Source: Arion vulgaris
Lineage: Eukaryota; Mollusca; Gastropoda; Stylommatophora; Arionidae
Direction: 5' to 3'
DNA length: 64,000 bases
Assembly (NCBI GenBank): GCA_020796225.1
Contig: CM036755.1
Span: forward strand, 66,470,049-66,534,048
Positions 10,850 to 21,483 of the stretch are shown piece by piece (positions within the stretch are counted from its first letter, which is position 1; each line of letters starts with the position of its first letter). Below the pieces are notes generated by a model. The model was not told the origin of the DNA, made no database searches, and saw only the letters and a list, made by a program, of their open reading frames with translations. A program made the position numbers and the translations under genes.

Positions 10850-11625
10850 ACTTGGAGTCTCAACAAGGAGTTCATTCATATATTTCACGTGTGTTGACCT
10901 GCAAGATTTGATATAACCAAGACAACAATGTTCGTCTTGAGGTTGAAAGTAGTGTCACATCTTAAAGAGGCTTTTAACCACTTACGTAACAAACACTCGC
11001 GGCTCTCCTCTAGTAGAAAAAACACACACGATAAAGTGAGATCTTGCTGCAAATTGAATGAAGACAAGTTTAGACAAAAATAATGAATAATAAAGAACTT
11101 GATAATAAAGAACGTAGGTCAATATCGAACCAGATGGAGAACAATAAAACGTTGATATAATCAAGACAAGTTCGTCCTGAGGTTGAAGGAGAGTGCCACG
11201 GCTTAAAGAGCTAATGGGGGACTCTATGACTAACTGATTAAGCCCTTGCCTTGCGAGTCGAAGGTCGTGGGTTCGAATCCGACCGCGCCGTTCTGTTCAC
11301 GAGTGCATTTTTTTCCAGAGACCCTAGGATTGTTGCAGGAGCTACGTGCTTTGTGCAATACTCTCGGCTTGTGGTGTGCCAGTTCTGTGGAGAGTGGGAC
11401 CGAGCCATATGGGGTAAAACCTGGTGCAGTAAAGTCAATCTTTCGGCTTTTAAACCTTTTTTTTTTTAAAGAGATAATAAACAACCGCAGCTCTCATGAA
11501 ATGGGGAAAAACGATCAAGTGAGATCTTGCTGCAAAATAGCATAAGGACAAGTTTAGAAAGAAGAAAGGACTTGATAATAAAGAAAGCAGTTCAGTATCG
11601 AACCAGATGGAGAATAATAAAGCAC
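10850..11625. repeat. Repeat family F, tandem pair, second copy split by a SINE
   Basis: Copy 1 (about 10895-11155) and copy 2 (11156-11215 plus 11466-11625) share GATATAA(C/T)CAAGACAA, GAGATCTTGCTGCAAA, GACTTGATAATAAAGAA-type sequence and TATCGAACCAGATGGAGAA. Copy 2 is interrupted by the SINE at 11216-11465. Single copies occur at about 10725 and at 36037-36540. Confidence 0.8.
11216..11465 (+). mobile_element. SINE family B, complete, 13-bp TSD
   Basis: The 250-bp insertion is flanked by TTAAAGAGCTAAT (11203-11215) and TTAAAGAGATAAT (11466-11478), one mismatch. The head GACTAACTGATTAAGCCC and a perfect B box GGGTTCGAATCC show tRNA derivation. The body has TTTGTGCAATACTCTCGG and it ends CTTTTAAACC then a T run. 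This is the reference copy for family B. Confidence 0.9.
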
Positions 11626-11869
11626 TGATGACAAAATGGTGTCTAAAGAACGGGAAGAAGACGATGTTGATGCGTACACCATACAGGCGGGGTCGTTTTT
11701 TCCAGAAGGACAGAGAAAATGAAATGGTAACTGTCGTTGAAGGGTGATAATATGAGGTGACTTTAACGGTTGACTAGAGGCAACTCATTTAGTGTGAAAT
11801 TGGGATATTAACACGTATGAGGTTTTTACGATGGCATTTATTGGTAGCTCGTGCGAATAGTTCTCATAC

Positions 11870-12005
11870 ATCAGCACTTTAAGAGTTGAGGAGGAGGAGG
11901 AGGGGAAGAGGGATGTTGCTGAATTTAAGTATCAACAACTTTGGGGAGGAGGAGGGAGGGAGAATCAATGAGAGATAAGAAAGAGGACGAGAGATAGAGA
12001 GAGAC
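11870..12005. repeat. GA-rich low-complexity stretch
   Basis: Purine-rich GAGGAGGAGG and AGAGAGAGAC runs on the + strand. No coding sense. Confidence 0.85.
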
Positions 12006-12119
12006 AATTATTTCTAGTTTGATGACTTCTTGGCACGGAAGAGTTTCAACATCGCAACTGGTAGTTAGTACTAAGAACATACGTTTGTGGATATCCATCA
12101 TCGACTACGCCAGCAGCCA

Positions 12120-12410
12120 TGACATATGATGATGATGAGGGATGATGATGATTCTTCTTCTGCGTTCACCCGCTGTGAATTCATAATCAGGGCGCCAGAT
12201 ATGGTGCTGGCTGATTTTTGCGTGAAAGCTTACTTGCTGTCTTAAACAGTGACCCTCGCCATATAGACGAACGTTCTCCGACTTCAGAGATACACGATGA
12301 TAATAAAAATGACGATGATGATTATGGTGGTTGTGGTAGTCATGATAATGACGACAATGAATGTGAAAATGATGATGATGATGATAGTGGTGGTGACTAC
12401 GAAGACAGAG
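12120..12410. repeat. Imperfect (GAT)n microsatellite region
   Basis: Clusters of GATGATGATGATG separated by diverged triplets give spurious Asp-rich and His-rich reading frames on the two strands. The ~100-residue frames here have no codon or domain evidence and are treated as artefacts. Confidence 0.8.
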
Positions 12411-12975
12411 TATGTCGATGTCAAACGAAAACAAATCCCAGTCAAATTAACTATACCTTTTGTTATCTTGATACAGGTCTACGGCCGAAACATCGAGTGC
12501 TGTTTATTTTCATATTTTACTTTGTTATATCGCCCATTTACTCAGTATTACTGCAACCACCCACACGATTTTCTCCAGATCTGATCTGATCCGGTCTGAC
12601 CTCCTCAAATTTATAGATTTTCGTACATCGCACTATACCTTTCTCTCACTCTATGTATGCGGACTGGCACAGGCGATCAAGACCCGTTACATCATCCTAT
12701 TCTTATTGATTGCTGCGAAGCATTTCTTTTGATTGCTTGTTTACACACTTCTATTGAACTTGTCCAGACCGTTGTTTGATCGATTCCAACGAATTAGCCA
12801 ATATTTATATACGTTTCACACATTCTAGACTGCTGGAAATTTAGTACCATTCTTGTGTGTTTGCTTTCTTTTCAAATACATTGGTATTTTTATATTGATT
12901 CAGAGTGACTTTCATCGTAGGAAGCGAAATATAAGCAATGGCCAGACAGGTTTTCCTAGAAAATCCATCTTCTTC
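12411..12975. other. Unassigned AT-rich DNA
   Basis: Nothing recognisable beyond simple AT-rich sequence. A fragment GGTCTACGGCCGAAACATCG near 12476 looks like part of an interspersed repeat, but I have no second copy to confirm it. Confidence 0.45.
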
Positions 12976-12984
12976 GATTTGGAA

Positions 12985-13130
12985 CGCTCCATATCGACCA
13001 CTTGTTAACCACTTTTTTGTGATTTGTATGTGATCTGAGCTTAAGAGTGATTGTACGATGTACCAGCTTTACGCCTACAAGCAGGCAAGCACATCCGATT
13101 TCTGCGACGCTTTTTATTTACTAGGTAGCT
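12985..13130 (-). mobile_element. SINE family D fragment (3' half)
   Basis: The + strand shows the reverse of family D: CTCCATATCGACCACTTGTT, GTGATTTGTATGTGATCTGAG, TTTATTTACTAGGTAGC. The head is missing; a LINE end follows immediately. Confidence 0.85.
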
Positions 13131-13144
13131 TCCTATTATGTTGT

Positions 13145-13338
13145 ATTCCATATTATGAAGCATACCGGTAAAGAGAAGAAGAGGAGGGACCACGGAGAAG
13201 ATGGATTCAGGATGTCACTGATGGTTTGAACATGAGGGTTACAGAGGCGGGACATCTGGCCTATGAGAGAGAGAAATTCTGAAGGACTGTTGGGGTGACA
13301 AAGTTCTGCTAAGGACAAGCTATTTGATGATGATGATC
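13145..13338 (+). mobile_element. RTE-like LINE 3' end with (GAT)n tail
   Basis: The + strand reads GPRRRWIQDVTDGLN, then EAGHLAYEREKF and TKFC*GQAI, ending TTTGATGATGATGATC. Related 3' ends lie at 34055-34235 (-) and 41330-41410 (+), so this is a distinct family with a conserved tail. Confidence 0.8.
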
Positions 13339-13339
13339 T

Positions 13340-13710
13340 TCCCTATGCCTCTACCTCAGTCGCCTCTTAGTAAGCCAGCACATCCGATTTCTGCTACGCT
13401 TTTTATTTACTAGGTAGCTTCCTAGCCTACCAGTCGCTCTAGAAGCCAGCATTCCGGATTCTGCTATGCTTTTGAACATAGGGTACGGCAGGTCTACTCT
13501 GCCTCTAGAAGCAGCAACGATTCTGAAGCGCACTTTGGAGGTGACAAAGTTCTGTAAGCCAGCAATCCGATTTGACTGACTAGGTAGCTTCCTAGTCCCT
13601 ACCTCAGTCGCCTCTTAGTAAGCCAGCATATCCGATTTCTGCTACGCTTTTTATTTACTAGGGTAGCTTACCTAGGTCCCTACCTCAGTCGCCTCTTACG
13701 AAATGGGCGT
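13340..13710 (-). repeat. Tandem SINE-D fragments
   Basis: Three to four partial copies of the reverse-strand family-D core (GTAAGCCAGCA(C/T)ATCCGATT, TTTATTTACTAGG, ACCTCAGTCGCCTCTTA) follow one another with deletions. This looks like local tandem duplication of a SINE piece rather than separate insertions. Confidence 0.75.
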
Positions 13711-13764
13711 GATATAAACCTGAGATTGATCCAAGTTAGACTCGTTACTCGGGTAAACAATATC

Positions 13765-13840
13765 TCCCCTCATTAATGTGTCCTGGAACCGCCCACCTAC
13801 AAAGCAAGTGCATTAACTACTACACTATCGCGTCTCTCTG
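13765..13840 (-). mobile_element. tRNA-like SINE head remnant
   Basis: On the - strand the sequence reads CGATAGTGTAGTAGTTAATG then GCGGTTCCAGGACAC, with spacing like A and B boxes. It is too diverged to be called a tRNA gene. Confidence 0.4.
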
Positions 13841-13844
13841 ACAG

Positions 13845-14261
13845 TAAATCCCTTTGATATTAAAAAATAATAAAGCGCACACGAAACAAACAGAAAGATT
13901 GAGTTCAGCCAAAATTGCATCAATTCAGGTATCCCCTGTAATCATTATGTTTCAAAGGATATTTCATTATTTCTCCTCCCAATATACTATATTTCGAAGG
14001 GGAGAAGAAAAAACATATTTTTTAAAGTTTTTTTTAAAATAATTTAAAATAAAAACACATTTAAAAAAAAAAAATATTTAAAATCTTCTTTCTTCCAGAC
14101 ATAATTTCACCTTGCACAAAAATCTTTTCAAACAGCGGTTCTCATAATATAGTCTATTGACTCCTTAGTGGTTTATATAGTGAAGTTTAAGCTTTAATGA
14201 TGATATGCTATCTTTGACCTGGTCTCCGATAACATACGGACGGCGGGTTCAGGTGAAAATT
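13845..14261. other. AT-rich DNA, nothing recognised
   Basis: Poly-A and poly-T rich sequence (about 14020-14085) followed by unassigned DNA. A 62-residue Lys-rich frame has no features of a gene. Confidence 0.5.
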
Positions 14262-14462
14262 GTACGAATTTTTTTCCCGATCAAAGAACTTGAGTTTTCA
14301 GCTCTTTAGCTGAGTGCCATGGACATCGTAACCCTTCGGTTCGGTGCCACGAACACCGTAAATCTGGAGAACCTGTGGCTTCTCTGCCAGCCCGCGGAAT
14401 TGAACTCGCACTCACAGAGGGCATGTCGTTCGTAGTCTAACGCGCTACGAACACGCTGGACA
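14262..14462 (-). mobile_element. SINE family G copy
   Basis: The reverse strand begins GTCCAGCGTGTTCGTAGCGC (A-box side), has GAGTTCAATTCCGCGGGCTG (B-box side), then two 30-bp units of GGTGTTCGTGGCACCGAACC type. It ends CTCAAGTTCTTTGATCGGG. Other copies are at 52480-52725, 54815-54965, 58670-58880 and 61790-61875. Confidence 0.85.
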
Positions 14463-14926
14463 GACGGGCAAATTGTAGGAAATAAAAGACAGAACTGTCG
14501 CGTGATTCTAGCATTTCAGTATTGCTGTATATAGACTAGTTTATTTGAAAAAAAACACAACATGCTAAATTAAGATTATATTATGTTACAAATGAAGTCT
14601 CAAGCTATGAAATATCAGTATTAATAGCAGTTTTTCCATCAATAAATAATCATGAAAGCATAGAATTGAGTAAATTTGCAAAAAGTCGTACATTATTCTA
14701 TCAAACATATACAAAACCCAACCCCCATTAAATAGGAATCTTCTATTTCCCGTCTGAGCTAGTCGACCTTATGTTGCCGGGGACTACGCTTTGATACAAT
14801 AAAGGTATACAGAATATTTCTTCCAACAACTTGAACAAAGAAGAGGATACCAGCTCTACACCAACTTGATGGTGGTTCTGTTATGTATTATAATACTATG
14901 TATATGTATAATGTAATCTGGGCGTC
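14463..14926. other. Unassigned AT-rich DNA; related copy near 60.0 kb
   Basis: The part 14540-14740 (CAACATGCTAAATTAAG, AATAAATAATCATGAAAGCA, ATAGAATTGAGTAAA) resembles 60045-60200 in order, so it is an interspersed repeat of unknown type. No gene seen. Confidence 0.55.
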
Positions 14927-15172
14927 TGTAGCTTAAGTGGTAGTGTGCATGATCACAGCCCAAGAGTACCTGGTTCAAACTCCGCCGCCGACAGTTTTGA
15001 AGCAAATTTGTTCTGCGAAGATAGTTACGAACGGTAAAAATAGATTTTACTGTTCAGAAAGCAGTGACAAAGTACTTTACGTATAAGTGATGCCTAGAAG
15101 GTCGACGACTAGTTTACTGTGGTTAATGGTGAAGTTCTGCAAAGAATATGCCAGGATTTGCATTTCATTTTA
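14927..15172 (+). mobile_element. SINE family A copy (tRNA-derived)
   Basis: The head is GCGTCTGTAGCTTAAGTGG and the B-box region is CTGGTTCAAACTCC with one extra base compared with a canonical box. The body has GAAGCAAATTTGTTCTGCG and GTTCAGAAAGCAGTGACAAA, ending GAATATGCCAGGATTTGCAT. It parallels 21484-21735 throughout. Confidence 0.85.
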
Positions 15173-15384
15173 AATGACTCAAACACGACAGCTAGTTTTA
15201 GTTTGTTCTTTCCTGCCAAAGGCGGCAGATATTTTAGATCTCCATGTAATGCGGTTCGTTGCTAGCAGTTTGAGATCTCGTATGGTTTTACATGCCAATA
15301 GTTTACTTTCTTGTAGGATTTCTCTTCGAAGAGTGGTAGGGCAGTGCTATATGTCTACAAGCGAAATGATCTAACGGCTAAGAA

Positions 15385-15560
15385 TTGACTTCATTGCACC
15401 GGGTTTCCGATATGTCTCCGTCGTGGCATGCCGAGACTGTTGCACAAAGCACGGAACTCCGTAGCTCCAGCAACAATCCTAGTGATCTCATTTTAAAAAT
15501 TGCTAATTTTACTCGTCCCAGATTCGAACCCACAACATTCAGTTCGACAAGCAAACGTCG
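15385..15560 (-). mobile_element. SINE family B copy, head abutting a satellite
   Basis: On the - strand the B box reads GGGTTCGAATCTGGG, followed by AGGATTGTTGCTGGAGCTACG and TTGTGCAACAGTCTCGG. Its tRNA-like head (GACGTTTGCTTGTCGAACTG) is the sequence that recurs in every unit of the 90-bp array to the right. Confidence 0.85.
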
Positions 15561-16480
15561 AATCATATCCCATAATTAGAATATTTCAGCTTACTCTTGG
15601 TGTTAAAGCTTATTTTGTCACATCATTTCAGTTCGACAAACAAACGTCGGAATCATATCACCATAATTCGAATATTTCAGCTTACTCTTGGTGTTAAAGC
15701 TTATTTTGTAAACATTCAGTTGATAAACAAGTCAATCATATCACCTTTCATTGTTGTCTCTTTTTAAAGAGACAAATTCGTTTCGCAACATGATCATATG
15801 CTCATTTCGATATTTCAGTTTCCTGGTTAAAGCTTATTTTGTCACAACATTCAGTTCGACAAACAAACGTCGGAATCATATCACCATAATTCGAATATTT
15901 CAGCTTACTCTTGGTGTTAAAGCTTATTTTGTCACAACATTCAGTTCGACAAACAAACGTCGGAATCATATCACCATAATTCGAATATTTCAGCTTACTC
16001 TTGTGTTAAAGCTTTTTGTCACAACATTCAGTTCGACAAACAAACGTCGGAATCATATCACCATAATTCGAATATTTCAGCTTACTCTTGGTGTTAAAGC
16101 TTATTTTGTCACAACATTCAGTTCGACAAACAAACGTCGGAATCATATCACCATAATTCGAATATTTCAGCTTACTCTTGGTGTTAAAGCTTATTTTGTC
16201 ACAACATTCAGTTCGACAAACAAACGTCGGAATCATATCACCATAATTCGAATATTTCAGCTTACTCTTGGTGTTAAAGCTTATTTTGTCACAACATTCA
16301 GTTCGACAAACAAACGTCGGAATCATATCACCATAATTCGAATATTTCAGCTTACTCTTGGTGTTAAAGCTTATTTTGTCACAACATTCAGTTCGACAAA
16401 CAAACGTCGGAATCATATCACCATAATTCGAATATTTCAGCTTACTCTTGGTGTTAAAGCTTATTTTGGATTGTTTCTAG
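15561..16480. repeat. 90-bp satellite derived from a SINE head
   Basis: About nine to ten copies, the last seven nearly identical with exact 90-bp spacing (the GTTCGACAAACAAACG motif at 15852, 15942, 16030, 16120, 16210, 16300 and 16390). The unit contains CAACATTCAGTTCGAC and TCGGAATCATATCACC plus AATATTTCAGCTTACTCTTG. Because 90 is a multiple of three, long repeated frames appear on both strands; I regard them as non-coding. Confidence 0.95.
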
Positions 16481-16554
16481 TCATCATCGCCTTCATTGTT
16501 GTCTCTTTCTCAGGAGACAATACGTTTTCGCCTTGTTCTAGTGCTCAGTTTGTA

Positions 16555-16795
16555 TTTATGTTTGCCTGTGTGGTACCGGAGCCCGAAAGGGAAGCAAAGA
16601 ATAGCACCACTGAGGTAGGGGCCTAGGAAGCTACCTAATAAATAAAAATCATCGCAAAAATCGGATATGCTGACCTACTTGTAGGTGCATAACTGGCATA
16701 ACGTACAATCACTCTTAGGCTCAGATCACACAGAGTGGTGAACAAGTGGTCGATATGGAGCGTTGGAAGAAGTATTTATTTTGTAATGAACACAT
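16555..16795 (+). mobile_element. SINE family D copy
   Basis: The head GTGTGGTACCGGAGCCCGAA, core CACTGAGGTAGGGGCC, CAAAAATCGGATATGCTGAC, and end AACAAGTGGTCGATATGGAG then GGAAGAAG. Some internal bases are deleted. Confidence 0.85.
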
Positions 16796-17339
16796 TCTTC
16801 TCTAAATTGTATAATAAAAGTTCATTTATTTGTATTTCTTTCTTTCATCTTATGCTCCATGTTATTTTGTCTTTCTTTCTTTATGTCTCTCTTCTATTAC
16901 ATGAAATAGCCATGGCTTTACGGTTTATGTTAGACATTTGACACGTGAAGGACATTAGAAAGTTGTGCAGAATCTAATGTAGAGAGATATTTCTGTCTTG
17001 CAAGATTTCTCATCTAACATTTCATGCTGTAAATTGCAACGGCTTCTCATCTTACACGAGGAGGTTCGGTTCGATGTCAGAAGCTGAAACCATACTCGGA
17101 TAGATCCAGGAAGTAGAATTCAAATCTCCAAAATTGCACTTAATCTGTTTTGTTGATTTCTGAGGGTTTTTTTTCGCTCGATATATGCATAAATTTACAT
17201 ATTGAAAAAGATGATATATTTTCTAGATGATTTTTAACGCAAGTATTTTCGTTTTGTTTGTTTTGGAATGATCTGAAACATTAATTTGCGAATATTAATT
17301 CCACGTTACGGTGATATTCGTAATATGATTTTACAAGTG
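16796..17339. other. Unassigned AT-rich DNA
   Basis: Pyrimidine-rich and AT-rich sequence without recognised repeats or exon-like segments. Confidence 0.5.
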
Positions 17340-17905
17340 GATGATGGAGTTTAATGGGTAGATTGATGATGTAGTCGGTGGTTGATTGATGTAGGAATCG
17401 AGTGGCTAGATCGATGACGTAATAAGTGTTAATGATGACGTAATCGAGCGGTTAGATCGATGACGTAATAGAGTGGTTAGATCTGATGACGTAAAGAGTG
17501 GTTAGATCGATGACGTATAGAGTGGTTAGATCGATGGTGTAGTCGAGTGGTTAGATCGATGTCGTAATAGAGTGGTTAGATCGATGACGTAATAGAGTGG
17601 TTTGATCGATGACGTACTCGAGTGGTTAGATCGATGGCGTAATAGAGTGGTTAGATCGATGACGTAATAGAGTGGTTAGATCGATGGTAGTCATGGTATA
17701 TCGATGACGTAATAGCGTGGTTAGATCGATGACGTAATCGAGTGGTTAAATCGATGACGTAATCGAGTGGTTAGATCGATGTCGTAATCGAGTGGTTAGA
17801 TCGATGTCATAATCGAGTGGTTAGATCGATGTCGTAATAGAGTGGTTGGATCGATGACGTAATCGAGTGGTTAGATCGATGGTGTAGTCGAGTGGTTAGA
17901 TCTTT
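17340..17905. repeat. 25-bp satellite
   Basis: About 22 copies of a unit containing GAGTGGTTAGATCGATGACG followed by TAATA or TAATC. Variants replace GACGTAAT with GGTGTAGT or GTCGTAAT. The embedded ATCGAT makes every unit a ClaI-type site. Confidence 0.95.
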
Positions 17906-18264
17906 ATTGTGGTTGAGCTCTCTGGCGCAAATCATACCCAAATCGCAAAGAGTAGTTGGCAGGTAGTAGTTGTAAAACAAATGAAAATAAGAGACAGAAG
18001 AAGAGAACGAACAAATAAGAAGGCGAAGGAGTTTCACTTTTTGTGTTTGTATTTCTGTCCAAGTTTACTGGTATATGTGTGTGTATGTGGAAACTAACTA
18101 ATTGTGTGACATTTCTTGTCATTTTCTAGACCACACTGGTAGGAGTCCTGATGCACTCCATAACAAGATATCAACTCAGTGGGTTGGTATCCAGCCGAGT
18201 TTGATGTAGTGGATATGGTAAACGAAGTTTGTGACTCGCTGGATGGGGCCAGGTATGTTTCTAT

Positions 18265-18370
18265 TAGTTGTTTGTGGAGTTGTTTGTGGAGTTGTTTGTA
18301 AGTTGTTTGTGGAGTTGTTTTGGAGTTGTTTAGTGAGTTGTTTGTGAGTTGTTTGTGAAGTTGTTTGTGA
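18265..18370. repeat. 12-bp minisatellite
   Basis: About eight copies of GTTGTTTGTGGA with small variations. Confidence 0.9.
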
Positions 18371-18424
18371 ACTGAACTTTATCACTGATTGTCTTCTCCT
18401 TTCTTGTCTATAGTCCTGTTTTGT

Positions 18425-18680
18425 TTCTTCTTCGAACGTTCCATATCGACCACTTGTTAAGCACTCTTTGTGATTTGTATGTGATCTGAGTCAAAGCGCG
18501 ATTGTGCATTGTGCCAGCTATGCGACTACAATTAGGCCTGCACATCCGATTTCTGCGACGCTTTTTATTTACTAGGGTAGCTTCCTAGGATCTACCTCTG
18601 TCGCCTCTAACGACATATGTTGTAGGTAACAGTGTTACTATTCTGTACTCTCGCTGTGGACCCCAGCAACACTCGGTCGT
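18425..18680 (-). mobile_element. SINE family D copy
   Basis: Reverse copy beginning TTCTTCTTCGAACGTTCC (tail side), then ATATCGACCACTTGTTAAGC, TTTATTTACTAGGGTAGC and the head side GTCGCCTCTAACGACATATG to CTGTGGACCCCAGC. Confidence 0.88.
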
Positions 18681-18689
18681 AATCCTGTT

Positions 18690-19110
18690 TTGTCTCACAG
18701 CGTCAGGATGAGAAGAGATTTCTAGAACAAACTTTTGGATGTGCTTCGTAAATAATTTTTTTTTCACCTCCTCTGTTATTTCTAATGTCCACATTTTTGC
18801 GTGGACGGTCTTCTGCTTTGTATCCACTGTATTGGAGTAACATCGCTCTTTGAGGGGCACTGTCTGTTAGTAATCTGATTATGTGGTCGAACTATTTAAT
18901 TTGTTGTTTCCTTGATGAACTTCAGTACTGATGCTTTTTCCTGATATCTTCATTTCTAAACTAGTTTTTTTTATACCTGCAGCATTCTGTGTAGAATCTC
19001 TGTCATGGCTATATTCTTTTTAAATCTTCTATCATTTGATATCAGCGTCCATGTTTATCAGTGATGTAACAAAATGTTGGGTGAAAGATTGTGTTGAATA
19101 ATGTTTTTTT
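18690..19110 (-). mobile_element. LINE RT C-terminal fragment
   Basis: It is homologous with 32900-33405 and 47095-47720: shared AATCTGTTTTATCTCACAGC-type start, CACCTCCTCTGTTATTTCT, and AATGTTGGGTGAAAGATTGTG at the end. Reverse translation gives fragments of the RT tail. It is diverged, with stops. Confidence 0.75.
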
Positions 19111-19129
19111 GTATTCATGTTGACATGTT

Positions 19130-19585
19130 TGCATTTGACAATTCTTATCCACAGATCTTTGTTTACATGTGCAATGTGGAGAACTACTAAAACAATAACG
19201 CATAAATTGCAGACATTCATGAATTGGTGTCTGCGCAGAATAGAGGGACTAAGATGGTATGATAGGGTCAAAATGAAGAACTTATGGAGAGAACAAGACA
19301 GATTCCAGTGAACGAACAGGTTAAAAAAGACACTGGTGCTGGATAGGACACACTTTGCGAAAACCTGAGGGAATATAACAAGAAGGGTCCTTGCCTAGAA
19401 CCTACCGGGACAGCGAAAGAAGGGGGCCGAGAAATACATGGAGACGAGATTTGGAGGCGGAGATCAACAATATAAAGAAGAGCTGGAAGGAGCTGCAGGA
19501 GATAGCTGGAGATAGGAAGACTTGGTATGAGTTGGTTGAGGGCCTAATCCGGGTTAAAATGGCAAAGAGAGAGAGAGAGAGAGCA
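19130..19585 (+). mobile_element. LINE 3' fragment (Trp-Arg-Glu-Gln-Asp family)
   Basis: The + strand reads WRTTKTITHKLQTFMNWCLRR, EGLRWYDRVKMKNLWREQDR, then NTWRRDLEAEINNIKKSWKE in another frame. The same peptide order appears at 24500-24965 (-) and 43220-43735 (+). Stops and a frameshift show it is dead. Confidence 0.85.
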
Positions 19586-19724
19586 CTGTGGTTCAGGCAA
19601 TTGATAGATGGATCAATTGATTGATTTTGTTGATTGATTGACGGAAAGTTGTACATAAAGTTTCATAGTCACAATCACTGGATGGTTCGATTATTAAATG
19701 GACTTTATATATACATAATAATAA

Positions 19725-20105
19725 TAATAATTCCTCTCGTACCGTTATACGTTACATAGGGCCTGCAAGTAATTTCTCCATACCGTTTTGTCCTGACGAA
19801 CTCGCTCCAACCTCCTCCATGAAACTGAGACCGATAGTTCTTTCCTCTCTCAGCAAAGTTCGTTTCAAGGTCTCCTTAGGTCGTCCTCTCTTTCTTGAAC
19901 CCTTTGCATCCCACTTCAATGTCTGCTTTGATATTCTTTAATCATTTCTCCTCAAGGTGTGTCCAACATATCTCCATCTTCTCCTTCTTATAACAGTTGT
20001 TACTAGTAGTTGACCAGACATTTCTCTGATTTCATCATTTCTGAATACGTTCCATTTTATGTTCATTATTTTTCGCATATATCTATTTTCAAATACATTA
20101 AACTT
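19725..20105 (-). mobile_element. LINE 3' fragment with (ATT)n tail
   Basis: The - strand reads FENRYMRKIMNIKWN, RNDEIREMSGQLL, RRRRWRYVGHTLRR. It terminates in GGTACGAGAGGAATTATT, an (ATT)n tail. The same 3' end is found at 23513-23805 (-) and, with a different tail, at 60430-60720 (+). Confidence 0.85.
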
Positions 20106-20864
20106 GCCGTATTTACCGTATATTCCTTGAAGTATAAAAAATGGTTCATTTTCTTTTAAAAAAATTTTTTTATTCGTAATATGATTGGGCAGTTTGACAG
20201 AGCTTAAAGACAGCCCAAACAATATTATCTTAGACAGACTAAACAGCAGTAGAGATGTACAGGCAGACATACATATTTCGTCTGTCTGTTTCCGGGTTGT
20301 CTCCATTTCAGATCCCTATGATGATTTGATTGATACCCGATCACATATCTGTACCGCGATGATGAGTATTGCTTTTATTTGTTAAATACACCTCTTTTCT
20401 GATTAAATATGATAGTAAAACTATTTATCCTTGAGAGCAGCCGTTAGACCACAGTGGGTTTCATCTCCCAATTTTCTTACTTAATTTTCTATCTTTGAAG
20501 TTTCTGAAATTGCCAACAGTTTAAATGATTACGAAGCGTGTGCGCCAGACGGCTGCCATTTTGTTGATTTCAACTTGGGACAACTTTTCATATTGATTAA
20601 CCGTGTGTGCGGCGTAGCTTGAAAGCGACTATTTTTTGTTATCTAGTCGTGAGATGATTAAAGAAATGTAATACTGTTGGAATCTTCGTACCCACCTCCA
20701 GTTCCGACTGATGGTTGGACGTAGTAGGTCCCTTAATGTGATGAATAGTTTTGCTTTGTAGTTAAATATGACAATTTTTCAATCTTTCTCCCAGCCTTAT
20801 GATATCAGTGCTAAATCTAGATGATGGTATCAAACGATAGAAGAAAATTAGTCACGATAGATAT
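20106..20864. other. Unassigned DNA
   Basis: AT-rich sequence with no recognised family. A GC-richer patch at 20530-20620 (GTGTGCGCCAGACGGCTGCC) has an open frame of about 20 residues but no splice sites or start to support a gene. Confidence 0.45.
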
Positions 20865-21130
20865 GCGCCGGTGTGTTGTCGGGGCTGTCAAAGGGAGCAA
20901 AGAATAGTAACACTGTGACCTACAAGGCATGTTGTAAAAGTCGACTGAGGTAGAGGCCTATCAAAGCTACTCAACTAAATATAAAGCGTCGCAGAAATTA
21001 GTATGTGATGGCCTATTTGTAGTGCATATCTGGTACAACGTACAATCGCTCTTAGGCTCGGATCACATACAAATCATAATGAGTGGTTAACAGGTGGTCG
21101 ATATGGAGCGTTCGAAGAAGAAGAAGAAAG
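20865..21130 (+). mobile_element. SINE family D copy
   Basis: Near-complete: GTGTGTTGTCGGGGCT head, CTACAAGGCATGTTGTAAAA, GGCCTATTTGTAGTGCATA, AGTGGTTAACAGGTGGTCGA, and tail GTTCGAAGAAGAAGAAGAAA. Confidence 0.9.
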
Positions 21131-21169
21131 AGGATAGAGTTTGTGAGTATCAAGAAGAGACCTGTTTAG

Positions 21170-21425
21170 TAATGAAGACATCAGGACAACAAATGGGTAC
21201 ACCATTAGTACTGAACTTCATCAAGAAACAGCAAATGAGATGGTTCGTCCACATAAGCAGATTACCAACAGACAGTGCGCCTCAAAGAGTAATGTTACTC
21301 CGATACAGTTTATACACAGCAGGAGGTGGTCCACGCAAAAGGTGGTCCTCAGAGATAACATGGATGGCGGAAAACACTGTTTATGAAGCGCATACAAAAG
21401 TAGGTTCTGGGTCGCTGTGAGGCAA
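21170..21425 (+). mobile_element. LINE 3' fragment
   Basis: The frame reads TPLVLNFIKKQQMRWFVHIS and GGGPRKRWSSEITWM, the standard C-terminal pattern RWFGH...RGRPRKRW. It lies immediately after a SINE D tail. Confidence 0.8.
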
Positions 21426-21483
21426 ACAGGATTGAAGATAAGTAAACAGAAGATGTAAGCGGGATGTAAGATGTAAGCAGATG

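Noticed and set aside
12218..12589. Asp/Asn-rich 123-residue frame
   Set aside because: Driven by imperfect GAT repeats; another frame is also open; no splice sites or domain.
14927..15000. Functional tRNA gene
   Set aside because: A and B boxes are present, but the B box has an extra base and no clean cloverleaf or terminator follows. The same head precedes a SINE body at four places.
15751..16626. 291-residue repeated open frame across the 90-bp array
   Set aside because: It exists only because 90 is a multiple of three and no stop lies in the unit; the reverse strand is equally open. There is no start context, domain or codon bias.
18137..18258. Possible exon bounded by TTTTCTAG and GTATGT
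   Set aside because: Splice-like borders are good, but all three frames contain stops (a late stretch FDVVDMVNEVCDSLDGA is open only in part). No family match. It could be kept only if an indel error were shown.
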